From: Humisphaera borealis
GTDB lineage: Bacteria > Planctomycetota > Phycisphaerae > Tepidisphaerales > Tepidisphaeraceae
Assembly (NCBI RefSeq): GCF_015169395.1
Contig: NZ_CP063458.1
Span: forward strand, 3,906,001-3,970,000
DNA length: 64,000 nt
Reading direction: 5' to 3'
This document shows positions 45,464 to 54,639 of the stretch, one piece after another. A model generated the notes under the pieces. That model was given only the letters and a program-made list of their open reading frames with translations, was not told the DNA's origin and ran no database searches. How positions within the stretch are numbered: position 1 is the first letter of the stretch; the number at the start of each line of letters is the position of its first letter. The translations under genes were made by a program, and so were the position numbers.

Positions 45464-46402
45464 ATGGAAGTCCGCATGAAGAAAAAGCGAAGCTGGCTCA
45501 AACGACTGCTGCTGGGCATTACCCTCCTGCTGGTGTTGATCGCCGTCGGCGTGGCGACCCTGGCGTACATGACCGGGCGGTCGCCGTCCTGGTACCGGAC
45601 CAACGTCATGGACGACAAGACCATGACGCGCAACTACGACAGCGCGCTGGTGAAGCTCGGACTCATGCAGAACTGGGCCCAAGACCAGAGCAACTGGCCG
45701 CACCGCACCGCCCGTCCGCGTGTCGATACCGATCCCGCAACCGCACCGGCTAAAACTCAGTCGATCTCTCTCACCGAAGACGAGCTCAACGCCGTCCTCT
45801 GGAAAGAGCGGGAGAAGCTCCTGGAGCGTTATGGGCACGCGATCGCCGACCCGTATATCGCGATTCACGAAGGCCATATCGTGCTCGCCGTCACCCACAA
45901 AGGCACGGGGCGCGTGGTCAGCGTGCACGTGGCACCGAAGATCGACGAGCAGGGTCTGTTCATCCTTTCCGTGGACAGCCTGATGGCCGGTAGCATTCCG
46001 ATTCCCAAGGCGCTCTGGTCCGGCTACACCGACAAAGTCAGTGGCGCCCTCAAGCCCGCGCTCGACGCCGTCCGTGACAACGCCGCCATCGAAACCGACG
46101 GCACCTGGAACCAGGCCGCGGTCGTTGCGGCGCGGTGCCGGCTGGTTCTGAGCTCCCTGAACGGAAAGTCTGACGACGCCGTCCTGTTTCTTCCGCCGGA
46201 CCCCAAGAAGCTCGAGAACGGATATCCCGTCAAAATCACCCAGATCAAGATCGAAAACCAGACGATGTCGCTGGTCGTCATACCCCTGGACTTTGAAGAA
46301 CAGCAGCGCCTCCTGCTGCGACTGCGTGCACCCATCGGCGAGTCACCTGCGGCCCCCATCGCCTCCAAGGCCGACCAACAGGGCAACAATGCCACGCCAT
46401 GA
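45464..46402 (+). CDS. Membrane-anchored protein of unknown function
   Basis: 312 residues, either from 45464 or from ATG 45476. A basic start (MKKKRSWLKRLLLG) and one helix (ITLLLVLIAVGVATLAYM) anchor a periplasmic domain of alternating strands (SISLTEDELNAVLWKERE, HIVLAVTHKGTGRVVSVHVAP). The tail is low-complexity. The architecture recalls YpmS/LolA-like lipid-binding proteins, but the similarity is too weak to name. It stands alone. Confidence 0.6.
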   Translation: MEVRMKKKRSWLKRLLLGITLLLVLIAVGVATLAYMTGRSPSWYRTNVMDDKTMTRNYDSALVKLGLMQNWAQDQSNWPHRTARPRVDTDPATAPAKTQSISLTEDELNAVLWKEREKLLERYGHAIADPYIAIHEGHIVLAVTHKGTGRVVSVHVAPKIDEQGLFILSVDSLMAGSIPIPKALWSGYTDKVSGALKPALDAVRDNAAIETDGTWNQAAVVAARCRLVLSSLNGKSDDAVLFLPPDPKKLENGYPVKITQIKIENQTMSLVVIPLDFEEQQRLLLRLRAPIGESPAAPIASKADQQGNNATP

Positions 46403-46637
46403 CACCAGGTCTTGATCCACACCAGGTCTTGATCGACCTCGGGTCTTCATCCACACGAGTGCCTCCTCGTTAACGTTTCGTAAAGCGATGGCATAGCTCG
46501 CGGTAAGATGCAGGATCACCACCCTGCAGCGGTCACCGTTTCTCGCGACGATTCGCGTGGAATTAGGGCCGATCGCGCCGCGTCGACCTGTATCGAGGCC
46601 ACGAGCGATACGACGCACTCCCTAAAAGGAGCGTGTC
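46403..46637 (+). promoter_or_regulatory. Upstream region of the glycosyltransferase gene
   Basis: 235 bases without a gene. Three short direct repeats of about 16 bases (caccaggtcttgatcc and variants, 46404-46456) open it. The promoter of the 46638 gene should lie in the remainder. Confidence 0.4.
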
Positions 46638-48482
46638 GTGACGAGCCTTCCCGACTCCGCGGTACAACCTGCCGTACCCGGCGACCCTGGCGCCGCACCG
46701 CTCCCGGCTCTGCACACGCTTGCCTCGCGCCTGCCTCGATCGGCCACCAAAGCCACGCTTCTGGCGTTCGCGATCGCGCTCCCGCTGGTGTTCGCCAAGA
46801 GCATGGCCAAGGACGTCAACTCCGACGAACACCCGTATGTCGCTGCCGCAACCCTCTGGTCGCGCTACGGGCTGACGCCTTACCAGGACTTCCATTACAA
46901 CCACCTTCCCACCCAACTGCTGATCCACGGCTTGCTCTACAAGCTGACCGATCATCTGCTACTGGCTTCCCGTGCGTTTTCCTGCCTCTGCGCCGCGGGT
47001 GTCGTGGCGACCTTGTTCCTGGCGGCGTTTACCGCTTTCGAGTCCCTCCACCACCGTCGCCGTTGGCTGCTCAGCGCCGCGGTCGCCGCGATCGCGCTGA
47101 CCAATCCGCTCTTCACCCTCGCCACCGGACTGGCCTGGAACCATGACCTGCCGACCCTGCTGACGCTGCTGGCGTTCCTCGCCGCCTGTCGCGGCGTGCG
47201 GCCGGGCAACCCGATGTCGCCCCGCGCCGACAACGCCGGAAACGCCGGCTGGACGGCGCTCGCCGGCGTACTGGTGTCACTGGCGTTTACATCCCGGCTG
47301 ACGTTCGGCCCGGCGGCCGCAATTCTCGCGCTGATGCTCCTTGTCGCGCCGGGCATGCAAATCCGCCGCCGAGCGGTCCTGCTGTCGGCGTTTCTTTCTG
47401 GCTGCCTGCTGGCCTGCCTGCCGACGATCTGGATCGTCGCCCAGTCACCGGCCAATGCCATCTGGGGCAACCTGCTGTTTCCCAAGCTCAACACCGCCTA
47501 CCACGCCGACGACGGCGCCGGCCGCATCACCATCCCCGGCAAAATAGGCTTCCTGCTGCTCGATCTGCTGCAGCGGCCGGGCAATACGCTGCTGCTGATC
47601 GCCGTGTTCCGAACACTCCTTCCGCGGGTCCGCGCGTCCGCCGATGGCGCGCTGCCCGCCGAACAAACCGGCAACGTGCGACTCGGCACACTCGGCCGGT
47701 TCGCTCTCGGCCGGTTCGTCGCCTCGTGGGACGAGCGAACGCTCATCTTGCTGGCGGCCGGACTCTGGCTCGCCGGCTGCTTCCCGAGCCCCATCTTCCG
47801 ACAATACCTCTACGCGCCGATGCCCTTGTTCCTCCTGCTGCTCGTGTTCGGCTGGAAGGCGGCACGCGACCAGACCCGGGCCGAGAACTGGATCCTCATC
47901 GTCGCCGCCGTCTCGGTCGCGATCGGCTGCTACCACTACGTCAGCATCTACCGGCTGGCGATGCCCAACAGCTGGGAACCGATGAAGTTCCACGCCGAGG
48001 GCGTCGCCATTCGCAACGCCGTCCTTCGCAACGCCGCCAATGGCAACGTCACCATTGCCGGCGCCACCACTCACAACGCCGCCCCGCACAGCGGCGTCCG
48101 TCCTAATCCCACCAGCCCCGGTCGAGTCCTGACGCTCGGCCCGGCGATCCCGTTGGAAGGCGGGCTCCACATTGATGTAACGCTCGCCACCGGGCCGTAC
48201 GCCTACCGCGTCAACCCCTACCTCACGGACGCCCAGCGGTCCGCCCTGAAGCTGTCCGACCTCGACGACCTTAAACGGTCCGTCCAGACCGACCCGCCGG
48301 CGGCGATCCTCACGGGCTTCTCCAAAACACTCGAGGCCGACATCATCCAACTGGCACGCGACAACGGCTACGCCTCCCGCCGACTGCCCAGCGGAAGATT
48401 GCTCTGGCTCCGCTCCACAACGCCCATTCAACCCGCCACCCAACCCACCACCGCCCGACTTGCCGACCCGACCGGCCAGTAA
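46638..48482 (+). CDS. Family-39-like membrane glycosyltransferase
   Basis: 614 residues from GTG 46638 with about 11 membrane helices. DVNSDEHPYVAAATLWSRYGLTPYQDFHYNHLP near 56-88 carries the acidic pair in the first periplasmic loop that marks ArnT/PMT-type lipid-linked sugar transferases. It would transfer a sugar from a polyprenyl-phosphate carrier to a lipid, protein or glycan on the outer face of the inner membrane. The extended C-terminal soluble part is typical. The acceptor is unknown. Confidence 0.78.
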   Translation: MTSLPDSAVQPAVPGDPGAAPLPALHTLASRLPRSATKATLLAFAIALPLVFAKSMAKDVNSDEHPYVAAATLWSRYGLTPYQDFHYNHLPTQLLIHGLLYKLTDHLLLASRAFSCLCAAGVVATLFLAAFTAFESLHHRRRWLLSAAVAAIALTNPLFTLATGLAWNHDLPTLLTLLAFLAACRGVRPGNPMSPRADNAGNAGWTALAGVLVSLAFTSRLTFGPAAAILALMLLVAPGMQIRRRAVLLSAFLSGCLLACLPTIWIVAQSPANAIWGNLLFPKLNTAYHADDGAGRITIPGKIGFLLLDLLQRPGNTLLLIAVFRTLLPRVRASADGALPAEQTGNVRLGTLGRFALGRFVASWDERTLILLAAGLWLAGCFPSPIFRQYLYAPMPLFLLLLVFGWKAARDQTRAENWILIVAAVSVAIGCYHYVSIYRLAMPNSWEPMKFHAEGVAIRNAVLRNAANGNVTIAGATTHNAAPHSGVRPNPTSPGRVLTLGPAIPLEGGLHIDVTLATGPYAYRVNPYLTDAQRSALKLSDLDDLKRSVQTDPPAAILTGFSKTLEADIIQLARDNGYASRRLPSGRLLWLRSTTPIQPATQPTTARLADPTGQ

Positions 48483-49140
48483 ACGACCCCAGCACAACTC
48501 CGCCAAACGAACCCGAGACCCCATGGCACGGCGTCCCGCCCGTGTTCCCAACACCTCGCCAAACGAACCCAGCGCGACATCGCCGAACGAACCCAAGCCC
48601 ACGTCTCGCGACCGCCGTCCGTGACACGGCTTTCCAAGCCGTGCGAGTTGCGTCACACACCGATGGACGTACATCCTCAGCAGCCCACACACCCCGCCAA
48701 ACGAACCCGGCCAGGATTGAACGCCAAGACGCCGAGCCGCCAAGCATTGCCTCGCCTCGGATGGCCTCCTTGGCCAGGCGGCGTCTTGGCGTTCATCACG
48801 CTTTTTACCAACCGGACGAAGAGCCAACCGCGGATTCCGCAGATGTCGCAGATTGCCTCCTCCTCATCTGCGTCATCTGTGAAATCTGCGGTTCATTGCC
48901 TTCTCTGGAGCAGACCACGGCGTTCATAGAGATCCGCCGAACGAACCCAGCGAGGACTGAACGCCAAGACGCCAAGCTGCCAAGCGTCGCCTCGCCTCGG
49001 ATGGCTTCCTTGGCCACTCGGCGGCTCGGCGTTCATCACGTCTTTCCCCGAGCGGATGAAGAGCCAACCGCAGCTGTCGCAGATTGCCTTCTCCTCATCT
49101 GCGCAATCTGCGAAATCTGCGGTTCATCGGCTTTCTCCTT
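48483..49140. repeat. Repeat region with tandem 240-bp unit
   Basis: No gene. Two long units repeat at a 240-base spacing: 48695-48900 and 48935-49138. Each begins with cgccRaacgaaccc, holds a palindrome on aacgccaagacgcc/ggcgtcttggcgtt (48720-48793 in the first), then ends in the gcagatt/aatctgc palindrome (48826-48893, 49066-49134) also found at 1607-1675. Further cgccaaacgaaccc motifs lie at about 48504, 48558 and 48581. Confidence 0.9.
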
Positions 49141-49711
49141 GTCCGCCTTGGCGGTCCTGCATGTCGCTGGCGAAAGCGAAACCCCTCGGTCCCGATCCCT
49201 CCGGATCGTCCGAGTGCGCGTGCGTCCCAACCAACGACCCCGGCGGGCCAACCGACCCGCCGACCAGACACGAAGCAAAGCGACGAGACACCCAACGAAA
49301 CGCCGAGACACGAAACGACAAGACAGGACGCCACCCATGCACCCGGCGCGACACCCCGGCGGACGACGGATCACACCCGCGTCAACCAGGCCCCGAGTCC
49401 TGTCAGGCAACGCCAGCCAATGCCAGCGGATACCCGCCGACCCCGCAAAACGGTCCGGCCAGCAGCCGCTAAAATGTACGGTATATATTAGGTATTGAAG
49501 GTAGAATTGCAAGCAGAAAGCAGCGGCCACGCAGGCCGTGAGAGGGCGTGACCGTGGGTGGCCGTTGCTTCGGCCGGCGATGGTGGTGCAGGCTTTCAGC
49601 CTGCATCTCCGCAGCACACACCGTTCGTTCTACACCGCGCGGAAAAGTGACCATGCCCACGCGACATGGCCACACGAATCCGAAACCGCCTCATGCTACC
49701 GCTATCCGTGA
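49141..49711. other. Gene-free stretch between repeats and insertion element
   Basis: 571 bases without a credible gene. It contains the palindrome at 49581-49612 (tgcaggct-ttc-agcctgca) and many short imperfect repeats of the gaaacgccgagacacgaaacg kind near 49260-49330. A frame that spans part of it is repeat-derived. Confidence 0.6.
49581..49612. repeat. Dispersed gcaggct/agcctgc palindrome, copy 1
   Basis: The sequence gtgcaggctttcagcctgca and its flanks (gtggt before, tctccgc after) match in inverse order the copies at 58952-58992 and 60193-60240. Confidence 0.8.
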
Positions 49712-51199
49712 CACGGCTTGGAAAGCACAACTGTCCGGCAATTTACCAATTCCAGCGTGAGCCATGACCTGGCACATCCTCATTTCACCAGAGTCGCTCG
49801 GCTTTGCTTGCGATCGCGGCTGATGGCGCGCATGCGGCGGCGTCACCCTCAGATCAGGGTGTGCGGGAACGTCGTGGCTTCAGGCCAGCTTCTTGCGTGC
49901 CCGCAGCCGGGCCTGACGCGCTCGTTCCAGCGAACGCTCTCGCTCGCGTTTGGCGATCACCGCCATCGCCTCCTGGATCGACATCTGGCCCCGGGCCACG
50001 CGGCCCAGCGCCGCCAGGGCGTAGACGCTGACGCGGTAGCCGCTCTGCACGTACATCATCAGCACGGCGATCACCGCGATGTACAGCTGCGTGGTGATCC
50101 CATTGCGGCTGGTGCTCAGCAGGTGGTCCATTCCCGCCCAGGTCTTGAGCCACTTGAAAAACAGCTCGATCTGCCAGCGCAGCCGGTAAACGGCGCCGAC
50201 GACGTGAGCCCCGACCGTCGCCGCGGGAAGATTGGTCAGCAGCCGCAGTGCCTGGGATTCGCCCGATCGGTCGGTGCTCTCGATGGTGATGCAGCGGAAC
50301 AGGCCCGCCGGCGCGTCGCGGCCGGGAAGTCTCACCACTTCCTCGGCGATCACGCCCGCCTCGACGTCCGCCGCCGACGGCGGCAGGGTCTGGACCACCG
50401 TCATCGCCGGTTGGTTGGATTTGATACGAACGACAAAGTCGCTGCCCTTGTCCAGGACGGCGCCGAGGAAGCCGAACTCGACGAAGTTGCGGTCCACGAC
50501 GTACAGCACGCCGGGCAGGAGGTCGGCGGCGAAGGCCGCGGCCTCCGAATGCCCGTCGTCGCCGCTGACGGTCAGCACGCGGGGAATCCAGTTGCCGGCG
50601 TCGAGCTGGACGTTGGCGCGGACCTGTCCCTGCACGCCGCCGTCGCGGTTCTTTTGGCGCATCGCCCAGGCCACATCGCACAGCGTGGTCATGTAAGTGC
50701 CGTCGGCGGCGATGATCTGCCGGGTGATCCCTTCGAGGCCGTCGGCGTCGCCGAGATTCGGGACACGTTGCTGCAGGTCGTCGATCAGCGGCACGAGCAG
50801 CTGAGGGTCGAACGCTGCAAGAGCGTCGGCGGTGGTCGAGCGTGCCAGCTTGTCGAGTCGCAGATCGCCCTGGAAGTCGCCGCAGTCTTCGATGCGTCGC
50901 AGCGATCGGGCCATGGGATCGAAGAACGACAGGAGCAGGCCTTTGACCAACTGGTCGCGGCCGAGGATGGTGTTGCCGTGAGCCGGCAGCGCCGCCAGAC
51001 GATGGAGATGTTCGTCGAGGAGATTCCCGGAGCGGCGCACGGCCAGACGTCGGTCCGACGGCGTCGGTTGCTGCTGCGGGGATGGACGACGGACCGCCAC
51101 GGGCGCGAACTATGCCACGCGGCATCAGAAAGCGCAAGAGCGAAATCTTGCGAATGTCACGGCGTCGAAATGCCGGACAGTTGTGCTTTCCAAGCCGTG
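49712..51199. mobile_element. IS4-family insertion element inside a host palindrome
   Basis: Exact 29-bp inverted repeats at 49712-49740 and 51171-51199 (core cacaactgtccggca, its reverse complement on the right) flank a transposase gene, total length about 1.49 kb. The outer part, cacggctt...aagccgtg, together with flanking ccgtga and aaggtgcgtcacac matches a repeat that is empty at about 48613-48655 (cacggctttccaagccgtg). So the element appears to sit in the centre of a dispersed host palindrome. No direct target duplication can be read because the target is itself palindromic. Confidence 0.85.
49880..51100 (-). CDS. IS4-family transposase
   Basis: 406 residues from GTG 51100. DDE catalytic core: Asp in IIAADGTYMTT near 150, Asp in YVVDRNFVEFG near 217 and Glu in YRLRWQIELFFKWLK near 323, which is the Y-x2-R-x3-E-x6-K signature of the IS4 family. 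The C-terminal part is basic and Ala/Arg-rich. Frame and core residues are intact, so the enzyme may be active. It nearly fills the element. Confidence 0.93.
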   Translation of the reverse strand: MAVRRPSPQQQPTPSDRRLAVRRSGNLLDEHLHRLAALPAHGNTILGRDQLVKGLLLSFFDPMARSLRRIEDCGDFQGDLRLDKLARSTTADALAAFDPQLLVPLIDDLQQRVPNLGDADGLEGITRQIIAADGTYMTTLCDVAWAMRQKNRDGGVQGQVRANVQLDAGNWIPRVLTVSGDDGHSEAAAFAADLLPGVLYVVDRNFVEFGFLGAVLDKGSDFVVRIKSNQPAMTVVQTLPPSAADVEAGVIAEEVVRLPGRDAPAGLFRCITIESTDRSGESQALRLLTNLPAATVGAHVVGAVYRLRWQIELFFKWLKTWAGMDHLLSTSRNGITTQLYIAVIAVLMMYVQSGYRVSVYALAALGRVARGQMSIQEAMAVIAKRERERSLERARQARLRARKKLA

Positions 51200-51464
51200 A
51201 AAGGTGCGTCACACGCCAGCGACCGTTCATCCTCAACACGCAACCTGTGTCCCGGTGGAAGAGGATCTGGCGTCGGTTGCCACAACTGTAAACATGGAAG
51301 AACCCCCGGCGGCGATGGAACGCGCGGTGCGTGGCATGACGCAGCAGCTCCAGTCCGAACGGCCGCCGAGAAACTGCAATTTCAGCCCCATTCGCAAGAG
51401 TTAGTCGTTGACGTGATCTCCACAGCCTGCCAAGATCGCGCGCTTCAACCGCGCCCATCGGGAG
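51200..51464 (+). promoter_or_regulatory. Upstream region of the lamin-tail gene
   Basis: 265 bases without a gene, containing remnants of the dispersed repeat (aaggtgcgtcacac, 51201-51214) and a segment ggcgatggaacgcgcggtg with a related copy at about 53102-53125. The lamin-tail promoter must lie here. Confidence 0.35.
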
Positions 51465-52997
51465 ATGGGCTCAATGCATCGAATATGTCGATCGTCACTG
51501 TTGTTGGGTGTTGGAATCATCGCGGTCGGATCCGCTTCGTCGGCATCCGCACAAGTCGTCATCAACGAGTTCGTCTACGATGACGGCGGTACCGACGATC
51601 GGGAGTTCGTCGAGCTGTTTAACCGGGGGACGTCGGCGCTCGACATCAGCGGCTGGAAAATCGGTGGACAGGACGTCGTTGGGACAAATACGACCTTTAC
51701 CATCCCCGGGGCGATCGGCTCTGGAACGCATTTGATTCCCGCCAAGGGCTTTTTCGTCGTCGGCGCCAGTACCATCCCGAATCTGAATCTGGCGTTTTCA
51801 CAGAGCAGTGGGACAACGATCTCGTCGTTCGAAAACGACGCTGAGACGCTCGAGTTGCGGAACAACGGCGTGCTCGTCGACGCCGTGCTGTTTGAGGCCA
51901 ACAAAGGGACTGCCACGGCTACGATCGGTTTCGGCACGTTGCCGGCCGACGTCATTACCGCCGTCGGGGGCGGGATCTATGGCAATCACCAAACCAACGA
52001 CCTCGCGACGGCGGGCCTGGCGACGTCCTCCCTCAGCCGGTTTGTCGACGGCGTGACCAGGAGCAGCAACGGGCGTGACTTCGGCTTGCGAACGGCGACG
52101 CCGGGAGCGTCCAACACGACTGCCGGTATCACGACTTTCTACAATGCCCCCAACGTCGATTCGATTGCCAACGACGCCGAAGTCACAGGGTTCGCCTATT
52201 CGTTCTCGGCGCCCAAGGCGATTACGCCGGGAACCATCAGCGCCTTCAACCCCAACGTAATCGCCGCCCCTCCGACGGGCACCAAGGCGATCGTCGCGTG
52301 GGATAGCACGGGCGGCGGCAACGGGGTCGCTCTTTCTCAGACGATGAAGGGTCAGGGGGGCTTCAAGATCAGCGCCTTCTTCGACACGACGCCGTTGCCC
52401 GTCAGTACCAACACGACAGGCACGCCGTTTCGCGGGTCGGAGATCACACAGTACGGCGTCATGGGGTCGGCCGATGCACTGACGAACCTGACAGACGTCT
52501 CGGGGCAGGTCGGCGTTGGGACGGGTCTTTCCGCCAATGGCGCCACCGGCGTCCTCTGGCTCTACGAGAAGGTCGGGCCTGCCGTCGCCGGGGGAGCGAT
52601 TTCCGAGAAACTGATCCTCGTCGACGCCAAGAACGGCGGCAACAGCAACTCGGCGACGACCTCGACCGAGTTTCCGTTCACATGGACCGTGCTTGCGACA
52701 GTCGACGTGAGCGGCTTGCCGTCGGGGTGGTACGACCTGGGGATTACGGTAAACCCCGATGGCAGTGGATCGGCCGTCTTCAACGACCAGACGTTCACTT
52801 TTACGACCGACGCCAATCTCGACGGTACGTTCTATGTCGGCTATCGCGAGAACACGCAATCCGGCTCCATTGCGGTGCCCAGCTACGTTCGCCCGCCGAC
52901 CTGGGCAACTGTCCCTGAACCGGCCAGCCTGTCGGCGCTGGGTGTTCTAGGATTGCTCCTGGGTCGGCGTACCCGCCGACGCGCACGGACGTCGTGA
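51465..52997 (+). CDS. Exported lamin-tail-domain protein with PEP-CTERM anchor
   Basis: 510 residues; ATG 51465 or 51474. The signal peptide is cut near SSASA-QVVINEF. VVINEFVYDDGGTDDREFVELFNRG to about residue 180 is a lamin-tail domain (LTD), then a long beta-rich region and the C-terminal VPEPASLSALGVLGLLLGRRTRRRA, a PEP-CTERM sorting signal processed by exosortase. It would be exported and surface-attached or released. It is read off the strand away from the insertion element. Confidence 0.88.
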   Translation: MGSMHRICRSSLLLGVGIIAVGSASSASAQVVINEFVYDDGGTDDREFVELFNRGTSALDISGWKIGGQDVVGTNTTFTIPGAIGSGTHLIPAKGFFVVGASTIPNLNLAFSQSSGTTISSFENDAETLELRNNGVLVDAVLFEANKGTATATIGFGTLPADVITAVGGGIYGNHQTNDLATAGLATSSLSRFVDGVTRSSNGRDFGLRTATPGASNTTAGITTFYNAPNVDSIANDAEVTGFAYSFSAPKAITPGTISAFNPNVIAAPPTGTKAIVAWDSTGGGNGVALSQTMKGQGGFKISAFFDTTPLPVSTNTTGTPFRGSEITQYGVMGSADALTNLTDVSGQVGVGTGLSANGATGVLWLYEKVGPAVAGGAISEKLILVDAKNGGNSNSATTSTEFPFTWTVLATVDVSGLPSGWYDLGITVNPDGSGSAVFNDQTFTFTTDANLDGTFYVGYRENTQSGSIAVPSYVRPPTWATVPEPASLSALGVLGLLLGRRTRRRARTS

Positions 52998-53125
52998 ATC
53001 GAGGCAAGAGAAGGCTGCCATAGATGTTTCGGGAGGATGAATGGGACATCGACCTGTCCCGTTTTCCTGTCCCCATTGATGGGACCATGTTAGAATCCCT
53101 GGCGGTGATGGAGCGCGTGGCATGA

Positions 53126-53878
53126 CGCGATACGCAGGCGGGAGAGCGGACGAGGGTCAGAAATAGAGACTACTTGCCGACGCTCGGATGCTGGGGGCAA
53201 CGCGATCCCGCAGGATACGCAGATGGAACAACCCTTTACCTGGCCTACACGTCGAATCCGACCGCGTTCACCGATCCCTTTGGCACAGAGAGTTGGACGG
53301 AGCTTGTTGCGTCTCAAAAATGGGGGCGAGAGTATGCAATGGGTAAGCTGACGGTCCATGACGGACAAGATCAAACGGGCGAAATCATAATCGACAACGC
53401 CGACGAAGTAGTAAAGAATCCTGATGTCGGACTGCATAGGCGCGGGATGATATTTATGGCGCGATGGAAGCCACCCAAAGGCGGAGATTGGTCCAATAAA
53501 GACGAAACCTGTAAGCCCTGCGAGAAGGTGGTATTCATACAAAAGATTCGTTGGGGAGGAGGCGACTGGCAATGGGACTGGGGTGACGACGACTATAGTC
53601 AGCATGGCGGGAAGTCGCGGAATCCGCTCACGGGATCTGACTTTGCACAAGTGTATGATGAACCAAACATTGCAGCGATTAGCTTGCTAGAATACTATTT
53701 CAGAGGTATGAGATTTTCTGCAATTACACATGCTAAGTGTGTCAAGGGGCGCGATATGGGAGTAATTTACGCGGAGATTCGATGGGGATTCTCTGTGGAC
53801 GCGAAAGGCGGATTGAAGTTGTCAGATATCTATATAGGGGGCGAAGATCGTTCGGACACGAGAGAGATCCCGAAATAG
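53126..53878 (+). pseudogene. Orphan Rhs tip with a distinct C-terminal domain
   Basis: The frame is open from 53126 but has no ATG start. It reads RNRDYLPTLGCWGQRDPAGY, then LAYTSNPTAFTDPFG, the conserved end of an Rhs core, followed by a unique C-terminal domain of about 190 residues. That domain has TCKPCEKVVFIQKIRWGGGDW (CxxC) and KCVKGRDMGVIYAEIRWGFSVDAK. Rhs C-terminal domains of this kind are often toxins in polymorphic toxin systems, but no nuclease or other catalytic signature is seen. The GC content drops here against the flanks. Orphan tips without a start are typical of Rhs loci that swap tips by recombination. Confidence 0.75.
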
Positions 53879-53889
53879 CGGAGACAGCA

Positions 53890-54336
53890 ATGGGCGTTCC
53901 CCTAGCATATTCGAACGAAAAGCGAAGAACGAAGCCGCTGAGCTGTTTGTCATGGATGCTAATATCTGTCTTATTTCTCCTGGCGTTATGCATATTGTTC
54001 GTTCCCCGCTATTTCAACTCTTCAAATACTGAAGAGAAGAAGCACGCCGTGGCGAACCTTTTCTTACGCCGGTGTGCTAATGCCATCGAGCGATTTCGAG
54101 TTGACGTTGGGCGATATCCAAACGAAGACGAAGGGCTATCGTCGCTGGTTGCTGCCCCGGCCGCAATTTCTTCACGCTGGCGTGGGCCGTATTTGGACGA
54201 ATTGCCTCGAGATCCATGGAGCGGATGCTATTCCTATAGAACGTCGCATAACGATGGAAGGATTTCAATTGTTTCCTATGGAGAAGACGGCGTACCATCT
54301 GCCGATGATCTAAAGTTCTTCGGGCCGTCACCGTAG
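53890..54336 (+). CDS. GspG-like protein, candidate partner/immunity of the Rhs tip
   Basis: 148 residues from ATG 53890, 11 bases after the Rhs tip. One membrane helix (CLSWMLISVLFLLALCILFV) is followed by a T2SSG-like domain: ANAIERFRVDVGRYPNEDEG, then WRGPYLDELPRDPWSGCYSY and SIVSYGEDGVPSADD, the conserved pattern of the type II major pseudopilin. It lacks the prepilin leader (no GFTLIEL). Gene spacing and low GC tie it to the Rhs tip, so an immunity or delivery role is possible; this is inference. A strong terminator follows. Confidence 0.65.
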   Translation: MGVPLAYSNEKRRTKPLSCLSWMLISVLFLLALCILFVPRYFNSSNTEEKKHAVANLFLRRCANAIERFRVDVGRYPNEDEGLSSLVAAPAAISSRWRGPYLDELPRDPWSGCYSYRTSHNDGRISIVSYGEDGVPSADDLKFFGPSP

Positions 54337-54378
54337 GGTACAAGTATCAGGTCAAACCGTAGTCCGCAAAAATACAAC

Positions 54379-54399
54379 AGGTGCTTCAGCACCTTTTTT
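54379..54399 (+). terminator. Rho-independent terminator of the Rhs-tip cassette
   Basis: Stem aggtgc (54379-54384) and gcacct (54389-54394) around ttca, directly followed by five T. It ends the cassette 43 bases after the GspG-like gene. Confidence 0.85.
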
Positions 54400-54427
54400 G
54401 CCGCACGATGGCGAGTGATGCTATAAT
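54398..54427 (+). promoter_or_regulatory. Predicted sigma-70-type promoter
   Basis: TTGCCG (54398-54403), an 18-base spacer and a perfect TATAAT (54422-54427) overlap the tail of the terminator. It would transcribe toward the broken Rhs gene. The -35 box matches at 4 of 6 positions. Confidence 0.4.
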
Positions 54428-54639
54428 TGCTCATAGGACACGATTGCGTTAACTGAAGATGAGTTCCCCGCGATTCCGAGGAGGATGCCCGTGGACGCGG
54501 ATGGGCCTCGAATTCGAAGCCTCGATGTCTTCTTGGCGGACATGCTCACCGATCTGCGATGGGCGCAGTGTACATTGCGGGTCAGGCATCACGTCCGGCA
54601 GCATATAGTCGATTCCGATCACCGGGCACAGGCAGCTGC
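54428..54639. other. Gap between Rhs cassette and Rhs remnant
   Basis: About 210 bases with no gene recognised. Codons of the Rhs frame can be read faintly from about 54600, so it may be eroded Rhs sequence. Confidence 0.4.

Noticed and set aside
48504-48950. Repeated cgccaaacgaaccc motif as a possible CRISPR array
   Set aside because: Spacing is irregular and the copies lie inside larger palindromic units; no cas gene is present.
48542-49498. 318-codon frame in the repeat region
   Set aside because: Its sequence follows the repeats (ARTERQDAKLPS and similar twice) and has no folded-protein character.
49718-51583. 621-codon plus-strand frame over the transposase
   Set aside because: Antisense of an intact DDE transposase; runs across the element ends.
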